Shown piece by piece: positions 8,495-17,908 of a stretch of 64,000 nt of DNA. The first letter of the stretch is position 1; the number at the start of each line of letters is the position of its first letter. Origin of the DNA: Dorea_A sp016295505 (lineage in GTDB: Bacteria > Bacillota > Clostridia > Lachnospirales > Lachnospiraceae). Location of the stretch: positions 16,947-80,946 of the forward strand of contig NZ_JBDOHS010000012.1 in NCBI RefSeq assembly GCF_039832105.1, read 5' to 3'. The position numbers and the translations under genes were made by a program. Under the pieces are notes generated by a model, which was given only the letters and a program-made list of their open reading frames with translations, was not told the DNA's origin and ran no database searches.

Positions 8495-10228
8495 CTAAAG
8501 CATTGCGTTGATCATAGCCAGGACTTCTTCACCCAGTTTTGCAGACTTTTCATCTGCATCTTCAAGAGATGTTCCCTTGATTCCATAGTAGAATTTAACC
8601 TTTGGTTCTGTTCCGGAAGGTCTTACACACAGCCATGCATCGTCTGTCAGCTCATAGTACAGAACATTGGACGCCGGAAGACCGGTAGGTGTCACTTCAC
8701 CTGTTGCAATATCCTTAATCGTATCAGCCTGATAATCTCTTGCTTTCAGAACCTTATATCCTCCAACTTCCATCGGCGGATTCTTACGCAGAGTCTCAAG
8801 GATTTCCTGAATCTTCTGAAGTCCTTCAATTCCCTTTAATGTGATAGACTGAATATCATCTTTGTAATATCCATACTTGTCATACATGTCCACCATAGCA
8901 TCCCAAAGAGTCTTTCCCTGCGTCTTATAATATGCAGCAGCCTCACACAAAGCCATCGTTGCAACGATCGCATCTTTATCTCTTGCGTGTGTTCCGATCA
9001 GGCAGCCGTAGCTTTCCTCAAATCCGAAAAGATATTCTCCCTTTCCGGTTGTTTCAAATCCAAGAATCTGCTGTCCGATATATTTGAATCCGGTCAGCAC
9101 TTCAATCAGCCCTGCATTGTATCCCTTTGCGATCGCATCAGCCAGATTAGAAGTAACGATCGTCTTGATCAGATATCCATCCTCCGGCAGACTTCCCTGT
9201 GTTGCCAGTCTCTGACCGATCTCATAATCAGCAAGCAGACATCCTGACATATTTCCGGTCAGGGTATGGTACTCTCCATTCTGGTCTTTTACCCGTACAC
9301 CAAGACGGTCTGCATCCGGGTCTGTTGCCAGTACCAGATCTGCATCCACTTCCTTCGCAAGCTTCAGCCCCAGTTCAAATGCTTCTTCTGCTTCCGGATT
9401 CGGATAGGATACGGTCGGGAAATTTCCATCCGGAAGTTCCTGCTCCTTCACAACGTATACATTCGTAAATCCGAGCTCTTTTAAAATACGGCGTGCAGGA
9501 ATATTGCCTGTTCCGTGAAGCGGGCTGTACACAATCTTAAGATCTTTGCCGACCGCATCGATAGAATCCTGATGGATCACCTGTTTTTTCAATTCTGCGA
9601 TGTACGCATCATCCACCTCTGCTCCGATCACCTCATACAGGCCGGCCTCTTTTGCATCCTCAAGATCCATGGTTTTTACAGAACTAAAGTCCGTTACCGC
9701 TTTCACTTCCGCCATAATCCCCTTATCATGCGGCGGTGTGATCTGTGCGCCATCCTCCCAATATACTTTATATCCGTTATATTCCGGCGGATTGTGGCTT
9801 GCAGTAATATTAATTCCCGCAATACATCCAAGCTTACGCACTGCAAAAGAAAGCTCCGGTGTAGGACGCAGAGAATCAAATACATATGCCTTGATTCCGT
9901 TAGCCGCAAGACAAAGTGCAGCAACATCTGCAAATTCCGGTGACATACGACGTGAATCATATGCGATTGCAACACCTTTTGCCTGACCATCATTTTTAAC
10001 TATGTAATTAGCAAGGCCCTGTGTAGCTTTCCTTACTGTGTAAACATTCATACGATTGGTTCCTGCACCGATGATTCCCCTGAGACCGGCAGTACCGAAT
10101 TCAAGTTCCTTGTAGAACCGTTCTTTAATCTCTTTATCATCAGCAGCAATCCCCTTAAGTTCTTCTTTTGTAGCTTCATCGAAATATGGATTACTCAGCC
10201 ACTCTTCATAGTTTTCACGATATTCCAT
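8495..10228 (-). CDS. pgcA: Phospho-sugar mutase (alpha-phosphoglucomutase, PgcA type)
   Basis: Interconverts glucose 6-phosphate and glucose 1-phosphate. The phosphoserine loop GINITASHNPPEYNGYKVYW, metal loop DPDADRLGV, sugar-binding loop GFEESYG and phosphate-binding RPSGTEPK are all present. The 577-residue length matches the PgcA subgroup. Glucose 1-phosphate feeds the nearby GlgC/GlgD, so the gene fits a glycogen context. It lies 44 bases downstream of the CotS-like gene, with GGAGGTACGG before its ATG. Confidence 0.95.
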   Translation of the reverse strand: MEYRENYEEWLSNPYFDEATKEELKGIAADDKEIKERFYKELEFGTAGLRGIIGAGTNRMNVYTVRKATQGLANYIVKNDGQAKGVAIAYDSRRMSPEFADVAALCLAANGIKAYVFDSLRPTPELSFAVRKLGCIAGINITASHNPPEYNGYKVYWEDGAQITPPHDKGIMAEVKAVTDFSSVKTMDLEDAKEAGLYEVIGAEVDDAYIAELKKQVIHQDSIDAVGKDLKIVYSPLHGTGNIPARRILKELGFTNVYVVKEQELPDGNFPTVSYPNPEAEEAFELGLKLAKEVDADLVLATDPDADRLGVRVKDQNGEYHTLTGNMSGCLLADYEIGQRLATQGSLPEDGYLIKTIVTSNLADAIAKGYNAGLIEVLTGFKYIGQQILGFETTGKGEYLFGFEESYGCLIGTHARDKDAIVATMALCEAAAYYKTQGKTLWDAMVDMYDKYGYYKDDIQSITLKGIEGLQKIQEILETLRKNPPMEVGGYKVLKARDYQADTIKDIATGEVTPTGLPASNVLYYELTDDAWLCVRPSGTEPKVKFYYGIKGTSLEDADEKSAKLGEEVLAMINAML

Positions 10229-10272
10229 AACCGTACCTCCTGTCTTTAATACTATTATTATACAACAGAAGA

Positions 10273-11265
10273 CTACAAATGAAAAGCAAATATCTCCTCT
10301 AAAAATCGCTTCTTCTCTTCATTCTGACGAATTGCCATCGTTAATTTTTCTACGTTTTTTACCGGAACCCAGGCCTTATTAGAATGATAATAAGTACTCA
10401 CAACCTTCCAGAATTTTTCCGGGTAGATCAGACGGATTTTCAGATACTCAAGCTCTTCTTTTTCGAGCGGCCGGATCGCCGAATATGCATTCATCATATT
10501 ATCTCCGAGTCTGATCTTCCATCCGTTCTTTTCCATTACTTTTCTCAGGAAATAATACAGATCCTCTACCTGAACATCCCTCTTGAATTTCTCAAAACCG
10601 GTAACTGCGACATGTCCGCCCTGTCTGAGGATTAATACGTTATGGTAATTATACTCTCCATGCGTCATACAACCGGATTCGATACTTTCCTGATACAGTT
10701 TTTCATATCCGGAAGCCTCCAGTTCGCGAATCGCCACATCTGCCCATTGATACATCTGGTCAAAATACTTAAGAAACGCAAATTCAAACTCGCCTTTTGG
10801 CGCGATCCCTCTTGCAAACTTGCGGACCTTTTTCAATTCTCTGTTGTGGCGCAGATATTCTTCCTTCAGATGCATTCCTGCAGTAACCGGATGTTCCATC
10901 TGATGCTTCATCAATATATGAAGTTTTGCAAGGTTTCCCGAAGCAGCAAGAAGCTCGGTCGGTCTTCTTACATCACATTCTCTTCCGGCCGGCCATTCTT
11001 TCAGCAGAAAACGTCTTCCGTCATCCGTTTCTGTGACACACTTTCCCTCCCTGTTCAGAACAATCCGGTCAATTCCTGTGTACCCCTGATTGTACAGATA
11101 TTCGTAAAGCTCATAAAGCGCAGGAATTCTCTTCTCCGACGCCTCCACTTCTTTTAACAAAAAAAACCCCTGTCCGGAATCACACAAAAAAGCTCCCCTT
11201 ATTTTTCTGATATCCGTAACATCTATCTCATACTGTTCCAGGATATTCCATTCATACTCCAGCAT
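10273..11265 (-). CDS. CotS-family spore coat protein, degenerate kinase fold
   Basis: Related to CotS/YsxE/YutH, coat proteins with an aminoglycoside-phosphotransferase-like fold. The match lies in the N-terminal IDVTDIRKIRGAFLCDSGQG and the later catalytic-loop equivalent MTHGEYNYHNVLI. There the usual Asp of HGD is Glu, and the metal-binding DFE/DWE position reads GFE, so catalysis is doubtful. The open frame extends to 11385, but its first ~40 codons overlap the spoVG terminator. The ATG at 11265, with GGGG a few bases upstream, is the better start (330 residues). It sits just before pgcA. Confidence 0.75.
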   Translation of the reverse strand: MLEYEWNILEQYEIDVTDIRKIRGAFLCDSGQGFFLLKEVEASEKRIPALYELYEYLYNQGYTGIDRIVLNREGKCVTETDDGRRFLLKEWPAGRECDVRRPTELLAASGNLAKLHILMKHQMEHPVTAGMHLKEEYLRHNRELKKVRKFARGIAPKGEFEFAFLKYFDQMYQWADVAIRELEASGYEKLYQESIESGCMTHGEYNYHNVLILRQGGHVAVTGFEKFKRDVQVEDLYYFLRKVMEKNGWKIRLGDNMMNAYSAIRPLEKEELEYLKIRLIYPEKFWKVVSTYYHSNKAWVPVKNVEKLTMAIRQNEEKKRFLEEIFAFHL

Positions 11266-11344
11266 AACCATCCCCTGCATTTCACATTCAATATTCTTTC
11301 TAATGTATGATATCAGGATTGCATTTATGCCAGATTCCACATGC

Positions 11345-11378
11345 AAAAAGGAACTGTCACTTCTGCGCAACAGTTCCT
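11345..11378 (-). terminator. Terminator of spoVG
   Basis: A 9-bp stem (11349-11357 with 11370-11378) is followed on the minus strand by TTTTTG, 17 bases after the spoVG stop codon. It sets the upper limit for the start of the CotS-like gene. Confidence 0.85.
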
Positions 11379-11394
11379 CTTTCATTCATTTTTC

Positions 11395-11670
11395 TTATTC
11401 TTCCTCAGCTTCTTCGTTCAGCGCTTCTTCATATTTTTCAAGAATAATACTCTGAATGCGCTCTCTTGTTCCCGAATTAATCGGATGTGCAATATCACGG
11501 TATTCTCCGTCTAACGCTTTCTTGCTTGGCATCGCAATAAAGAGCCCTTTTTCGCCTTCAATAACTTTAATATCATGTACAACAAATTCATCATCCATTG
11601 TAATTGATACTACTGCTTTCAGTTTGCCCTCTTTTGCAACCTTACGTACCCGTACATCTGTGATCTGCAT
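11395..11670 (-). CDS. spoVG: Septation/sporulation regulator SpoVG
   Basis: Small nucleic-acid-binding regulator of septation, sporulation and many stationary-phase traits. The family start MQITDVRVRKV and the segment FIAMPSKK are clear, and 91 residues is typical. The ATG at 11670 is used because the longer frame (MKERGR...) has the ribosome-site-like AAAGGGGC falling between the two starts. Confidence 0.96.
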   Translation of the reverse strand: MQITDVRVRKVAKEGKLKAVVSITMDDEFVVHDIKVIEGEKGLFIAMPSKKALDGEYRDIAHPINSGTRERIQSIILEKYEEALNEEAEEE

Positions 11671-11718
11671 TCTAATTCTGCCCCTTTCTTTCAAGCCGCT
11701 GCACTATAATTTCCCAAA

Positions 11719-12837
11719 TTACAGCACATACCTCTCGTTCTTTTCCACGACTACTTTCACTCCATTTTCCCCAACATATCGTGTGTTTGCTCTTATAGTA
11801 TCACGACTTTCCACAATACAGTTTTCGATATATGTATTGTCTCCAAGATAAACGTCATTCAGAATGATAGAATTCTTGATCACACAATTATTGCCTACAA
11901 ACGTTTTCTTGAAAAGGATAGAATTCTCTACCGTACCATTGATAATACTTCCGCTTGCTACAAGACTGTTCTTGACTGCCGAACCCGGATTGTACTTTGC
12001 AGGCGGCAGGTCACTGACCTTAGAATAAATACTTGGCTGCTGCCTGAAAAAGTATTCTCTTACTTCCGGTTTCAGGAAATCCATATTCGTCCGATAATAT
12101 GCGTCCACCGTTGTTATGTTGCTCCAGTAATCCTTTATCTTATAACCGTATATCTTCTTCAGATTCTTATATCTGATCAGAATATCAGTTACAAAATCAT
12201 GTCTGTCATCTTCTGCACAATGCTCAACCAGATCAATCAGAAGTCTTCTTCTGATCACATAGATTCCCGTTGAGATCGTGTTGAAATTAGCCACCATCGG
12301 CTTCTCTTCGAATTCTTCGATACGCATGGATTCATCCATCCTGAGCGTTCCGAAACGGCTGGCATCCTCTCCCGGATCCAGATCCTTACAAACTACCGTG
12401 ATGTCAGCTTTCTTCTCAATATGATATTCCAGTACCTTATTATAATCCATCTTATATACGGCATCACCCGACGTGATAATCACATAAGGCTCATGGCATC
12501 TTTTCAGGAAATCAAGGTTCTGGTAGATTGCATCTGCAGTTCCTCTGTACCAGTATCCATTTTCAGCGGTAATCGTAGGTGTAAATACATACAATCCGCC
12601 CTGCTTTCTTCCAAAATCCCACCACTTGGAGGAATTAAGGTGTTCATTTAACGAACGTGCATTATACTGAGTCAGTACCGCTACCTTCTGTATATGTGAA
12701 TTCGACATGTTGCTGAGTGCGAAATCAATCGCTCTGTAACTTCCGGCGATCGGCATAGCCGCCGCTGCTCTTTTCTGTGTGAGCGCACGCATCTTGTTGC
12801 TGTTTCCGCCTGCCAATATAATACCTACTGCTCTCAT
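11719..12837 (-). CDS. glgD: Glucose-1-phosphate adenylyltransferase, regulatory subunit GlgD
   Basis: Partner of GlgC in ADP-glucose synthesis for glycogen. It is a nucleotidyltransferase fold (372 aa) with C-terminal hexapeptide repeats. The catalytic loop GGQGSRLG of GlgC is replaced here by GGNSNKMRALT, as in Firmicutes GlgD subunits, which have little activity alone and stimulate GlgC. The start overlaps the glgC stop by four bases, so a fixed ratio is likely. Confidence 0.95.
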   Translation of the reverse strand: MRAVGIILAGGNSNKMRALTQKRAAAAMPIAGSYRAIDFALSNMSNSHIQKVAVLTQYNARSLNEHLNSSKWWDFGRKQGGLYVFTPTITAENGYWYRGTADAIYQNLDFLKRCHEPYVIITSGDAVYKMDYNKVLEYHIEKKADITVVCKDLDPGEDASRFGTLRMDESMRIEEFEEKPMVANFNTISTGIYVIRRRLLIDLVEHCAEDDRHDFVTDILIRYKNLKKIYGYKIKDYWSNITTVDAYYRTNMDFLKPEVREYFFRQQPSIYSKVSDLPPAKYNPGSAVKNSLVASGSIINGTVENSILFKKTFVGNNCVIKNSIILNDVYLGDNTYIENCIVESRDTIRANTRYVGENGVKVVVEKNERYVL

Positions 12838-14108
12838 GCTCGTTCACCTGCCTTTATCAATGTTTCTCCACTTTCCAGTATTCCATTCGGGTAGTCTTCT
12901 CTGGATGTAACACCGCTGATAGCAGTATTCTTTCCGACCTGTACTCCATCCGGTATCACAGATTTTTCTCCGACTGCTACCAGGCCAAAGGAATAGATTG
13001 CCGGTTTCAGTTTATTCGGCACATCACTTCCGATTCCAAATGTAACATTATCTCCGATCACACAATTCTCTGCAATAATTGACTTATCGATCACACAGTT
13101 TCTTCCAGTTTTAACATCTTTCATAATGATGGAATCCCGGACAACTGTGCCCTCACCTATAATTACGCCTGAACCGATCACACTGTTATGTACTTCACCA
13201 TATATCTCCGCCCCATTACAGATGATACTTCTGTCTATCACTGACTGTGCGGAAATATACTGTGGCGGGAGGATCTCACTGTTCGTATAGATCTTCCAGA
13301 ATTCTTCATACAGATTAAATTCCGGAATAATATCGATCAGTTCCATATTCGCTTCCCAATAGGAACCAAGTGTTCCAACATCTTTCCAGTACCCGTTATA
13401 TTCATATGCGAAAAGTCTTTCACCCTTTTCATGGCAATATGGAATAATATGTTTTCCAAAATCGCATCCCGGCTCGTCCTTAAGTGCCTGAAGCGCTTCT
13501 TTTAACACCGGCCATGAAAAGATGTAGATTCCCATGGATGCCAGATTACTTTTCGGCTGCGGCGGTTTCTCCTGAAATTCTGTAATTCTTCCGTCTTCAT
13601 CGGTAATTACGATTCCGAAACGGCTGGCCTCTTCCATAGGCACAGGCATGGCAGCAATCGTAACATCAGCCTGATTTGCCTTATGGTAGTCCAGCATCAC
13701 TTCATAGTCCATCTTATAAATATGGTCACCGGACAGGATCAGAACATACTCCGGATTAAACTGCTCCATGTAGTCCATATTCTGATAAATTGCGTTCGCA
13801 GTTCCTGTGTACCATTCGCTGCTTTCACTCTTCTCATATGGCGGAAGAACCGTCACTCCTCCGTAATTACGATCCAGGTCCCATGGGATACCAATTCCGA
13901 TATGAGCATTTAAACGTAATGGTTGATATTGCGTCAATACACCGACCGTATCGATTCCTGAGTTAATACAGTTGCTGAGCGGGAAGTCAATAATTCGATA
14001 TTTCCCTCCAAATGCAACGGCCGGCTTTGCTACTTTCGCTGTGAGGACTCCCAGTCTGCTGCCCTGTCCTCCTGCCAGCAACATTGCTATCATCTCTTTC
14101 TTTCTCAT
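12834..14108 (-). CDS. glgC: Glucose-1-phosphate adenylyltransferase, catalytic subunit GlgC
   Basis: Makes ADP-glucose from ATP and glucose 1-phosphate, the committed step of glycogen synthesis. Seen are the nucleotide loop LAGGQGSRLG, the substrate segments SGDHIYKMDY and EFQEKP, and a C-terminal left-handed beta-helix of hexapeptide repeats. The ATG at 14108 has AAGGGGTGA six bases upstream; a longer frame to 14174 lacks a ribosome site. Product is 424 residues. Confidence 0.97.
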   Translation of the reverse strand: MRKKEMIAMLLAGGQGSRLGVLTAKVAKPAVAFGGKYRIIDFPLSNCINSGIDTVGVLTQYQPLRLNAHIGIGIPWDLDRNYGGVTVLPPYEKSESSEWYTGTANAIYQNMDYMEQFNPEYVLILSGDHIYKMDYEVMLDYHKANQADVTIAAMPVPMEEASRFGIVITDEDGRITEFQEKPPQPKSNLASMGIYIFSWPVLKEALQALKDEPGCDFGKHIIPYCHEKGERLFAYEYNGYWKDVGTLGSYWEANMELIDIIPEFNLYEEFWKIYTNSEILPPQYISAQSVIDRSIICNGAEIYGEVHNSVIGSGVIIGEGTVVRDSIIMKDVKTGRNCVIDKSIIAENCVIGDNVTFGIGSDVPNKLKPAIYSFGLVAVGEKSVIPDGVQVGKNTAISGVTSREDYPNGILESGETLIKAGERA

Positions 14109-14236
14109 GTCTTCACCCCTTCTCAGTTGTCTTATTGCCCACATTATAACATATATTTTATATATGGTGAACAAATTTTACACTTTTTTTGAATTATTCG
14201 TTAACTTTTTGTGAATATATACCAAAAAGATATGGC

Positions 14237-14265
14237 TTGGCTTTTTTTTCATATATGTATATAAT
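14237..14265 (+). promoter_or_regulatory. Sigma-A promoter of murC
   Basis: TTGGCT (14237-14242) and TATAAT (14260-14265) are 17 bases apart, ~70 bases before murC, in the divergent glgC/murC gap. Confidence 0.8.
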
Positions 14266-14336
14266 AATATGAATAGAAAGTTATTTTTATGAATAGTTTT
14301 CCCTGAAACATATCTTATGAAAGAGGATGAAATCTT

Positions 14337-15716
14337 ATGTATAAAATCAATTTCGAAAAACCGGTACATGTACACTTTATTGGAATTGGCGGCATCAGCA
14401 TGAGCGGACTTGCCGAGATTCTTCTGAAAGAAGGATTTACCATTTCCGGTTCAGATAATAAAGAATCTGCTCTGACAGATCATCTGGAGACGTTAGGTGC
14501 CACCGTATTCTACGGACAGAAGGCTTCCAACATCATTTCCGGAATTGATGTGGTGGTATATACCGCTGCGATTCACGAGGATAACGAAGAATTTGCAGAA
14601 GCCAGACGACAGAATCTTCCTATGTTAAGCCGCGCCGAACTTCTCGGACAACTTATGACCAATTACGAAGTTCCGATCGCTGTTTCCGGCACACATGGAA
14701 AGACTACGACCACATCCATGCTTTCTCATATCTTACTTGCAGGAGAGCTGGATCCAACCATATCTGTCGGCGGTATCCTGAAGGCAATCGGCGGCAATAT
14801 CCGTGTCGGTGATTCCGGGTATTTTGTAACGGAAGCCTGTGAATACACCAACAGCTTTCTCCATTTCTTTCCAAAGATCAGTATCATATTAAATATAGAT
14901 GAAGATCACCTGGACTTTTTCAAGGATCTGAACGATATCCGCAACTCTTTCCATCAGTTTGCCAGACTGCTTCCGCCTGACGGAACTCTGATCATTAACA
15001 GTGAGATTCCTGATCTGCAGGATTTTATTGCAGATCTTGACTGTAAAGTTCTTGTCTATGGCAATAACAGTTCCCTGGACTACTGTGCGTCCAACATTCT
15101 CCACAATCAGCTCGGAGAGGCATCTTTCGATCTTGTAAGATCCGGAGAATTTGTGGACCGCATCGCCCTGTCAGTGAACGGAGATCACAACGTGTCCAAT
15201 GCTCTGGCCGCTATCGCAGTTGCGGACCAGCTTCATATCCCGATCGAAACGATCAAAAAAGGCTTAAAAGAATTCCAGGGAACCAACCGCCGTTTCGAAC
15301 ATAAAGGTGAACGGAACGGAGTAACCATTATCGATGACTATGCACATCATCCGACAGAGATTAAAGCGAGCCTCACAGCCGCTGCCCAGTATCCACACAA
15401 AGAGATCTGGTGCATCTTCCAGCCGCACACTTATACCAGAACCAAAGCTCTGTTTCCGGAATTCGTAGAGGCACTGACACACGCTGATCATATTATCCTT
15501 GCAGACATCTACGCTGCCCGTGAGACGGACACTCTCGGGATCTCTTCTGCAGACATTGCCCGCGAGCTGAAAAACAGAGGATGTGATGCCTATTATTTTC
15601 CATCCTTCCGTGAGATTGAAGAATTCTGCAGCCAGAGATGTCAAAAAGGTGATATGTTGATAACTATGGGAGCCGGAGACGTTGTAAACATTGGGGAAGA
15701 TCTCCTGAAGCGTTAG
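14337..15716 (+). CDS. murC: UDP-N-acetylmuramate--L-alanine ligase MurC
   Basis: Adds L-alanine to UDP-MurNAc in peptidoglycan precursor synthesis. The UDP-binding start HFIGIGGISMSGLAEIL, the ATP loop SGTHGKTTTTSM, the DEDHLDFF metal segment and the C-terminal IDDYAHHPTEI are present. The 459-residue length is normal and the ribosome site AGAGGATGA precedes the ATG. It stands alone, followed by a DnaA-box cluster. Confidence 0.98.
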   Translation: MYKINFEKPVHVHFIGIGGISMSGLAEILLKEGFTISGSDNKESALTDHLETLGATVFYGQKASNIISGIDVVVYTAAIHEDNEEFAEARRQNLPMLSRAELLGQLMTNYEVPIAVSGTHGKTTTTSMLSHILLAGELDPTISVGGILKAIGGNIRVGDSGYFVTEACEYTNSFLHFFPKISIILNIDEDHLDFFKDLNDIRNSFHQFARLLPPDGTLIINSEIPDLQDFIADLDCKVLVYGNNSSLDYCASNILHNQLGEASFDLVRSGEFVDRIALSVNGDHNVSNALAAIAVADQLHIPIETIKKGLKEFQGTNRRFEHKGERNGVTIIDDYAHHPTEIKASLTAAAQYPHKEIWCIFQPHTYTRTKALFPEFVEALTHADHIILADIYAARETDTLGISSADIARELKNRGCDAYYFPSFREIEEFCSQRCQKGDMLITMGAGDVVNIGEDLLKR

Positions 15717-15748
15717 TTATCCACATTTTCCACAGTTTTTTATCCACA
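15717..15748. promoter_or_regulatory. DnaA-box cluster upstream of the dnaD operon
   Basis: Two perfect TTATCCACA boxes (15717-15725 and 15740-15748) flank a one-mismatch box TTTTCCACA (15727-15735), all in the same orientation, ~50-85 bases upstream of the dnaD -10 element. The first overlaps or directly follows the murC stop codon. DnaA-controlled expression of the downstream helicase-loading genes is a reasonable inference. Confidence 0.7.
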
Positions 15749-15777
15749 AAAAACCCGGATTTTGACTCAAAAATTTC

Positions 15778-15806
15778 TTTTGCGTCCGTCCTTCAAGTGC
15801 TATAAT
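15778..15806 (+). promoter_or_regulatory. Promoter of the dnaD-dnaI-prs operon
   Basis: An extended -10 TGCTATAAT ends at 15806, with a weak -35 (TTTTGC, 15778-15783) 17 bases before it. It lies ~45 bases before dnaD. Confidence 0.65.
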
Positions 15807-15850
15807 GACTCTACGGAAAACGAACAAACGAGGAGGACTGGCGTAAGACT

Positions 15851-16849
15851 ATGAAAGAACTGACCCTTACCAATTATGCACAGGCGAATACCACCGTGCT
15901 TGAAAATGAATTTATTGATCGTTATATGGTCAAGGCAAACGGAGAATATGTTAAGGTGTACCTTCTTCTGCTGCGCCATATGGATGAGTCCTCCGGAATG
16001 CTGTCCGTGTCCGAGATGGCTGATCTTCTGGAATGCACAGAAAAGGATATCCTGCGTGCTTTAAAATACTGGAAATCCCAGGGACTGGTAGACTACAGTG
16101 AAGATTCTCCTAAAAAAGCTGAATTCGAGACGAAAGAACCGACAGTGGACATGTCTCAGGAAAAACCCCAGAATATCCAGCAATATCGCACCCGTAAGGA
16201 TCGCAAGGAGTTTAAAGAGCTTTTGTTTGTAGCAGAACAGTATCTTGGAAAGACACTTTGTGCAACAGATATTGACATGATCACTTATTTTTTTGATGAG
16301 CTGCACATGTCAGCCGAACTGATTGAATATCTGATTGAATATTGTGTGGAAAACGGGCACAAGAGCATGCACTATATCAGGAAGGTTGCTCTGTCCTGGC
16401 ATGAACAGAATATAAAAACCGTAGATGTTGCAAAATCCACTACTGTTCTATATAATAAAAATTACTATTCCATATTGAACGCTTATGGCATCAAAGGACG
16501 TGGTCCTGCCGCTTCCGAGATCGCATATATCCGCAAATGGACGGATGAATACCACTTTTCTCAGGAGATCATTCTGGAAGCCTGCGATCGTACAATGAAC
16601 ATGATTCATCAGCCAAGCTTTGATTATACAGACTCTATTCTGAAAAAATGGTTTGATAAAAACGTACATACGCTGAAGGATATCGAAGTTCTTGATGAAA
16701 ACCATCTGCGCGAAAAGGAACGCCAGAAAAGACAGGCTGCCAGACCAGCCTCTGCATCTTCCAAGGACAGCGCCGGCAATAAATTCAATAATTTTGACGG
16801 ACGCTCCTATGACATGAGTGAGCTGGAACGCAAACTGGTGCAGCAATAA
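15851..16849 (+). CDS. DnaD-family replication initiation protein
   Basis: Primosomal protein that helps load the replicative helicase. The 332-residue product has an N-terminal winged-helix part (about residues 20-90) and two DnaB/DnaD C-terminal-type helical domains (about residues 115-185 and 205-275). A linker and a basic tail end in MSELERKLVQQ. The ribosome site AGGAGG lies upstream of the ATG. It is followed by the DnaI/DnaC-type ATPase, so the pair forms a helicase loader set. Confidence 0.88.
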   Translation: MKELTLTNYAQANTTVLENEFIDRYMVKANGEYVKVYLLLLRHMDESSGMLSVSEMADLLECTEKDILRALKYWKSQGLVDYSEDSPKKAEFETKEPTVDMSQEKPQNIQQYRTRKDRKEFKELLFVAEQYLGKTLCATDIDMITYFFDELHMSAELIEYLIEYCVENGHKSMHYIRKVALSWHEQNIKTVDVAKSTTVLYNKNYYSILNAYGIKGRGPAASEIAYIRKWTDEYHFSQEIILEACDRTMNMIHQPSFDYTDSILKKWFDKNVHTLKDIEVLDENHLREKERQKRQAARPASASSKDSAGNKFNNFDGRSYDMSELERKLVQQ

Positions 16850-16891
16850 TTCCACGAACCTATCAACAGACATAAGGAGAATGACTCTGAC

Positions 16892-17908
16892 ATGGCACTT
16901 TCCAATTCTCAGTACGACCAACTGATGCGCACATACGAACAACGACAACTGGATAATGAATATCGTCTTCGGATGCGCTATGAAAAAGTATATTCTCTTA
17001 TCCCGGAACTGGAAGAAGTGGATCATTCCATTTCTTCTTTGAGTATCCAAAAAGCCGGTCTCCTTCTGGACGGAGACGAAACCGCTCTCTCCACGCTAAA
17101 GGAAGAAGTTGAATCATTATCAGAAAAAAAGAAAGCTCTGCTGATATCTCATGGATTTCCATCAGATTATCTGGAGCTTCATTATTCCTGCCCTGACTGC
17201 AAAGACACCGGATATATCGGACCCCGGAAATGTCACTGCTTTAAACGGGCAATCATAGATCTATTATATACACAATCTAATCTCCGGGACATTCTGGAGA
17301 AGGAGAATTTTTCTACTTGTTCTCTTGATTATTATTCCAGCAACCATATCGATCCGTTGACCGGAAGATCCTCTCTGGAAGCCATGCAGACGGCACTTAA
17401 AGTCTGTCATGAATTCACAGATACTTTTTCCGGAGAATTTCATAATATTCTGTTATATGGAGATACTGGTGTAGGAAAGACATTTCTTTCCCACTGCATC
17501 GCCAAAGAACTGATGGATGCCTCTTATTCTGTCATCTACTTTACGGCATCGCAGCTCTTTGACCAGTTTGCAGACACCCGCTTTGGAAGAAAGAATGATT
17601 CCTCTTCCGAAACAAGCGAGCATATCTACGACTGTGATCTTTTAATCATCGATGACCTTGGTACAGAACTGTCCAATTCATTTACAACATCACAGCTGTT
17701 TGTTTGTCTGAACGAACGCATCCTGAGACAGAAATCAACGATAATATCTACCAATCTTGCATTGGAAGAGATAAAATCTATTTATTCGGAACGAATCTTC
17801 TCCCGCATCAGCAGCAACTACACCATATTGAGGCTGACCGGAGATGATATCCGTATCCAAAAAAAATTATTAAAAAACCTGGGAGGTACAAATGATGTTA
17901 CGCCGTAA
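16892..17908 (+). CDS. DnaI/DnaC-type helicase-loader ATPase
   Basis: AAA+ protein that loads DnaB helicase. Walker A GDTGVGKT and Walker B LLIIDDLGTE are in the C-terminal half. The N-terminal part has a zinc-like cluster CPDCKDTG...KCHCFK, as in DnaI-type loaders. The 338-residue product overlaps prs by 17 bases and follows dnaD by 42 bases, so one transcript is likely. An IS21 IstB protein could look similar, but there is no transposase next to it. Confidence 0.9.
   Translation: MALSNSQYDQLMRTYEQRQLDNEYRLRMRYEKVYSLIPELEEVDHSISSLSIQKAGLLLDGDETALSTLKEEVESLSEKKKALLISHGFPSDYLELHYSCPDCKDTGYIGPRKCHCFKRAIIDLLYTQSNLRDILEKENFSTCSLDYYSSNHIDPLTGRSSLEAMQTALKVCHEFTDTFSGEFHNILLYGDTGVGKTFLSHCIAKELMDASYSVIYFTASQLFDQFADTRFGRKNDSSSETSEHIYDCDLLIIDDLGTELSNSFTTSQLFVCLNERILRQKSTIISTNLALEEIKSIYSERIFSRISSNYTILRLTGDDIRIQKKLLKNLGGTNDVTP

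Noticed and set aside
11266..11385. N-terminal extension of the CotS-like protein
   Set aside because: It overlaps the spoVG terminator hairpin and has no ribosome site.
15717..15748. Replication origin at the DnaA-box cluster
   Set aside because: No dnaA, dnaN, rnpA/rpmH or parAB genes, and only three boxes; a regulatory cluster is more likely.
16892..17908. IS21 IstB helper protein
   Set aside because: Walker motifs fit, but there is no transposase or inverted repeat, and the dnaD neighbour and zinc-like N-terminus fit a helicase loader.
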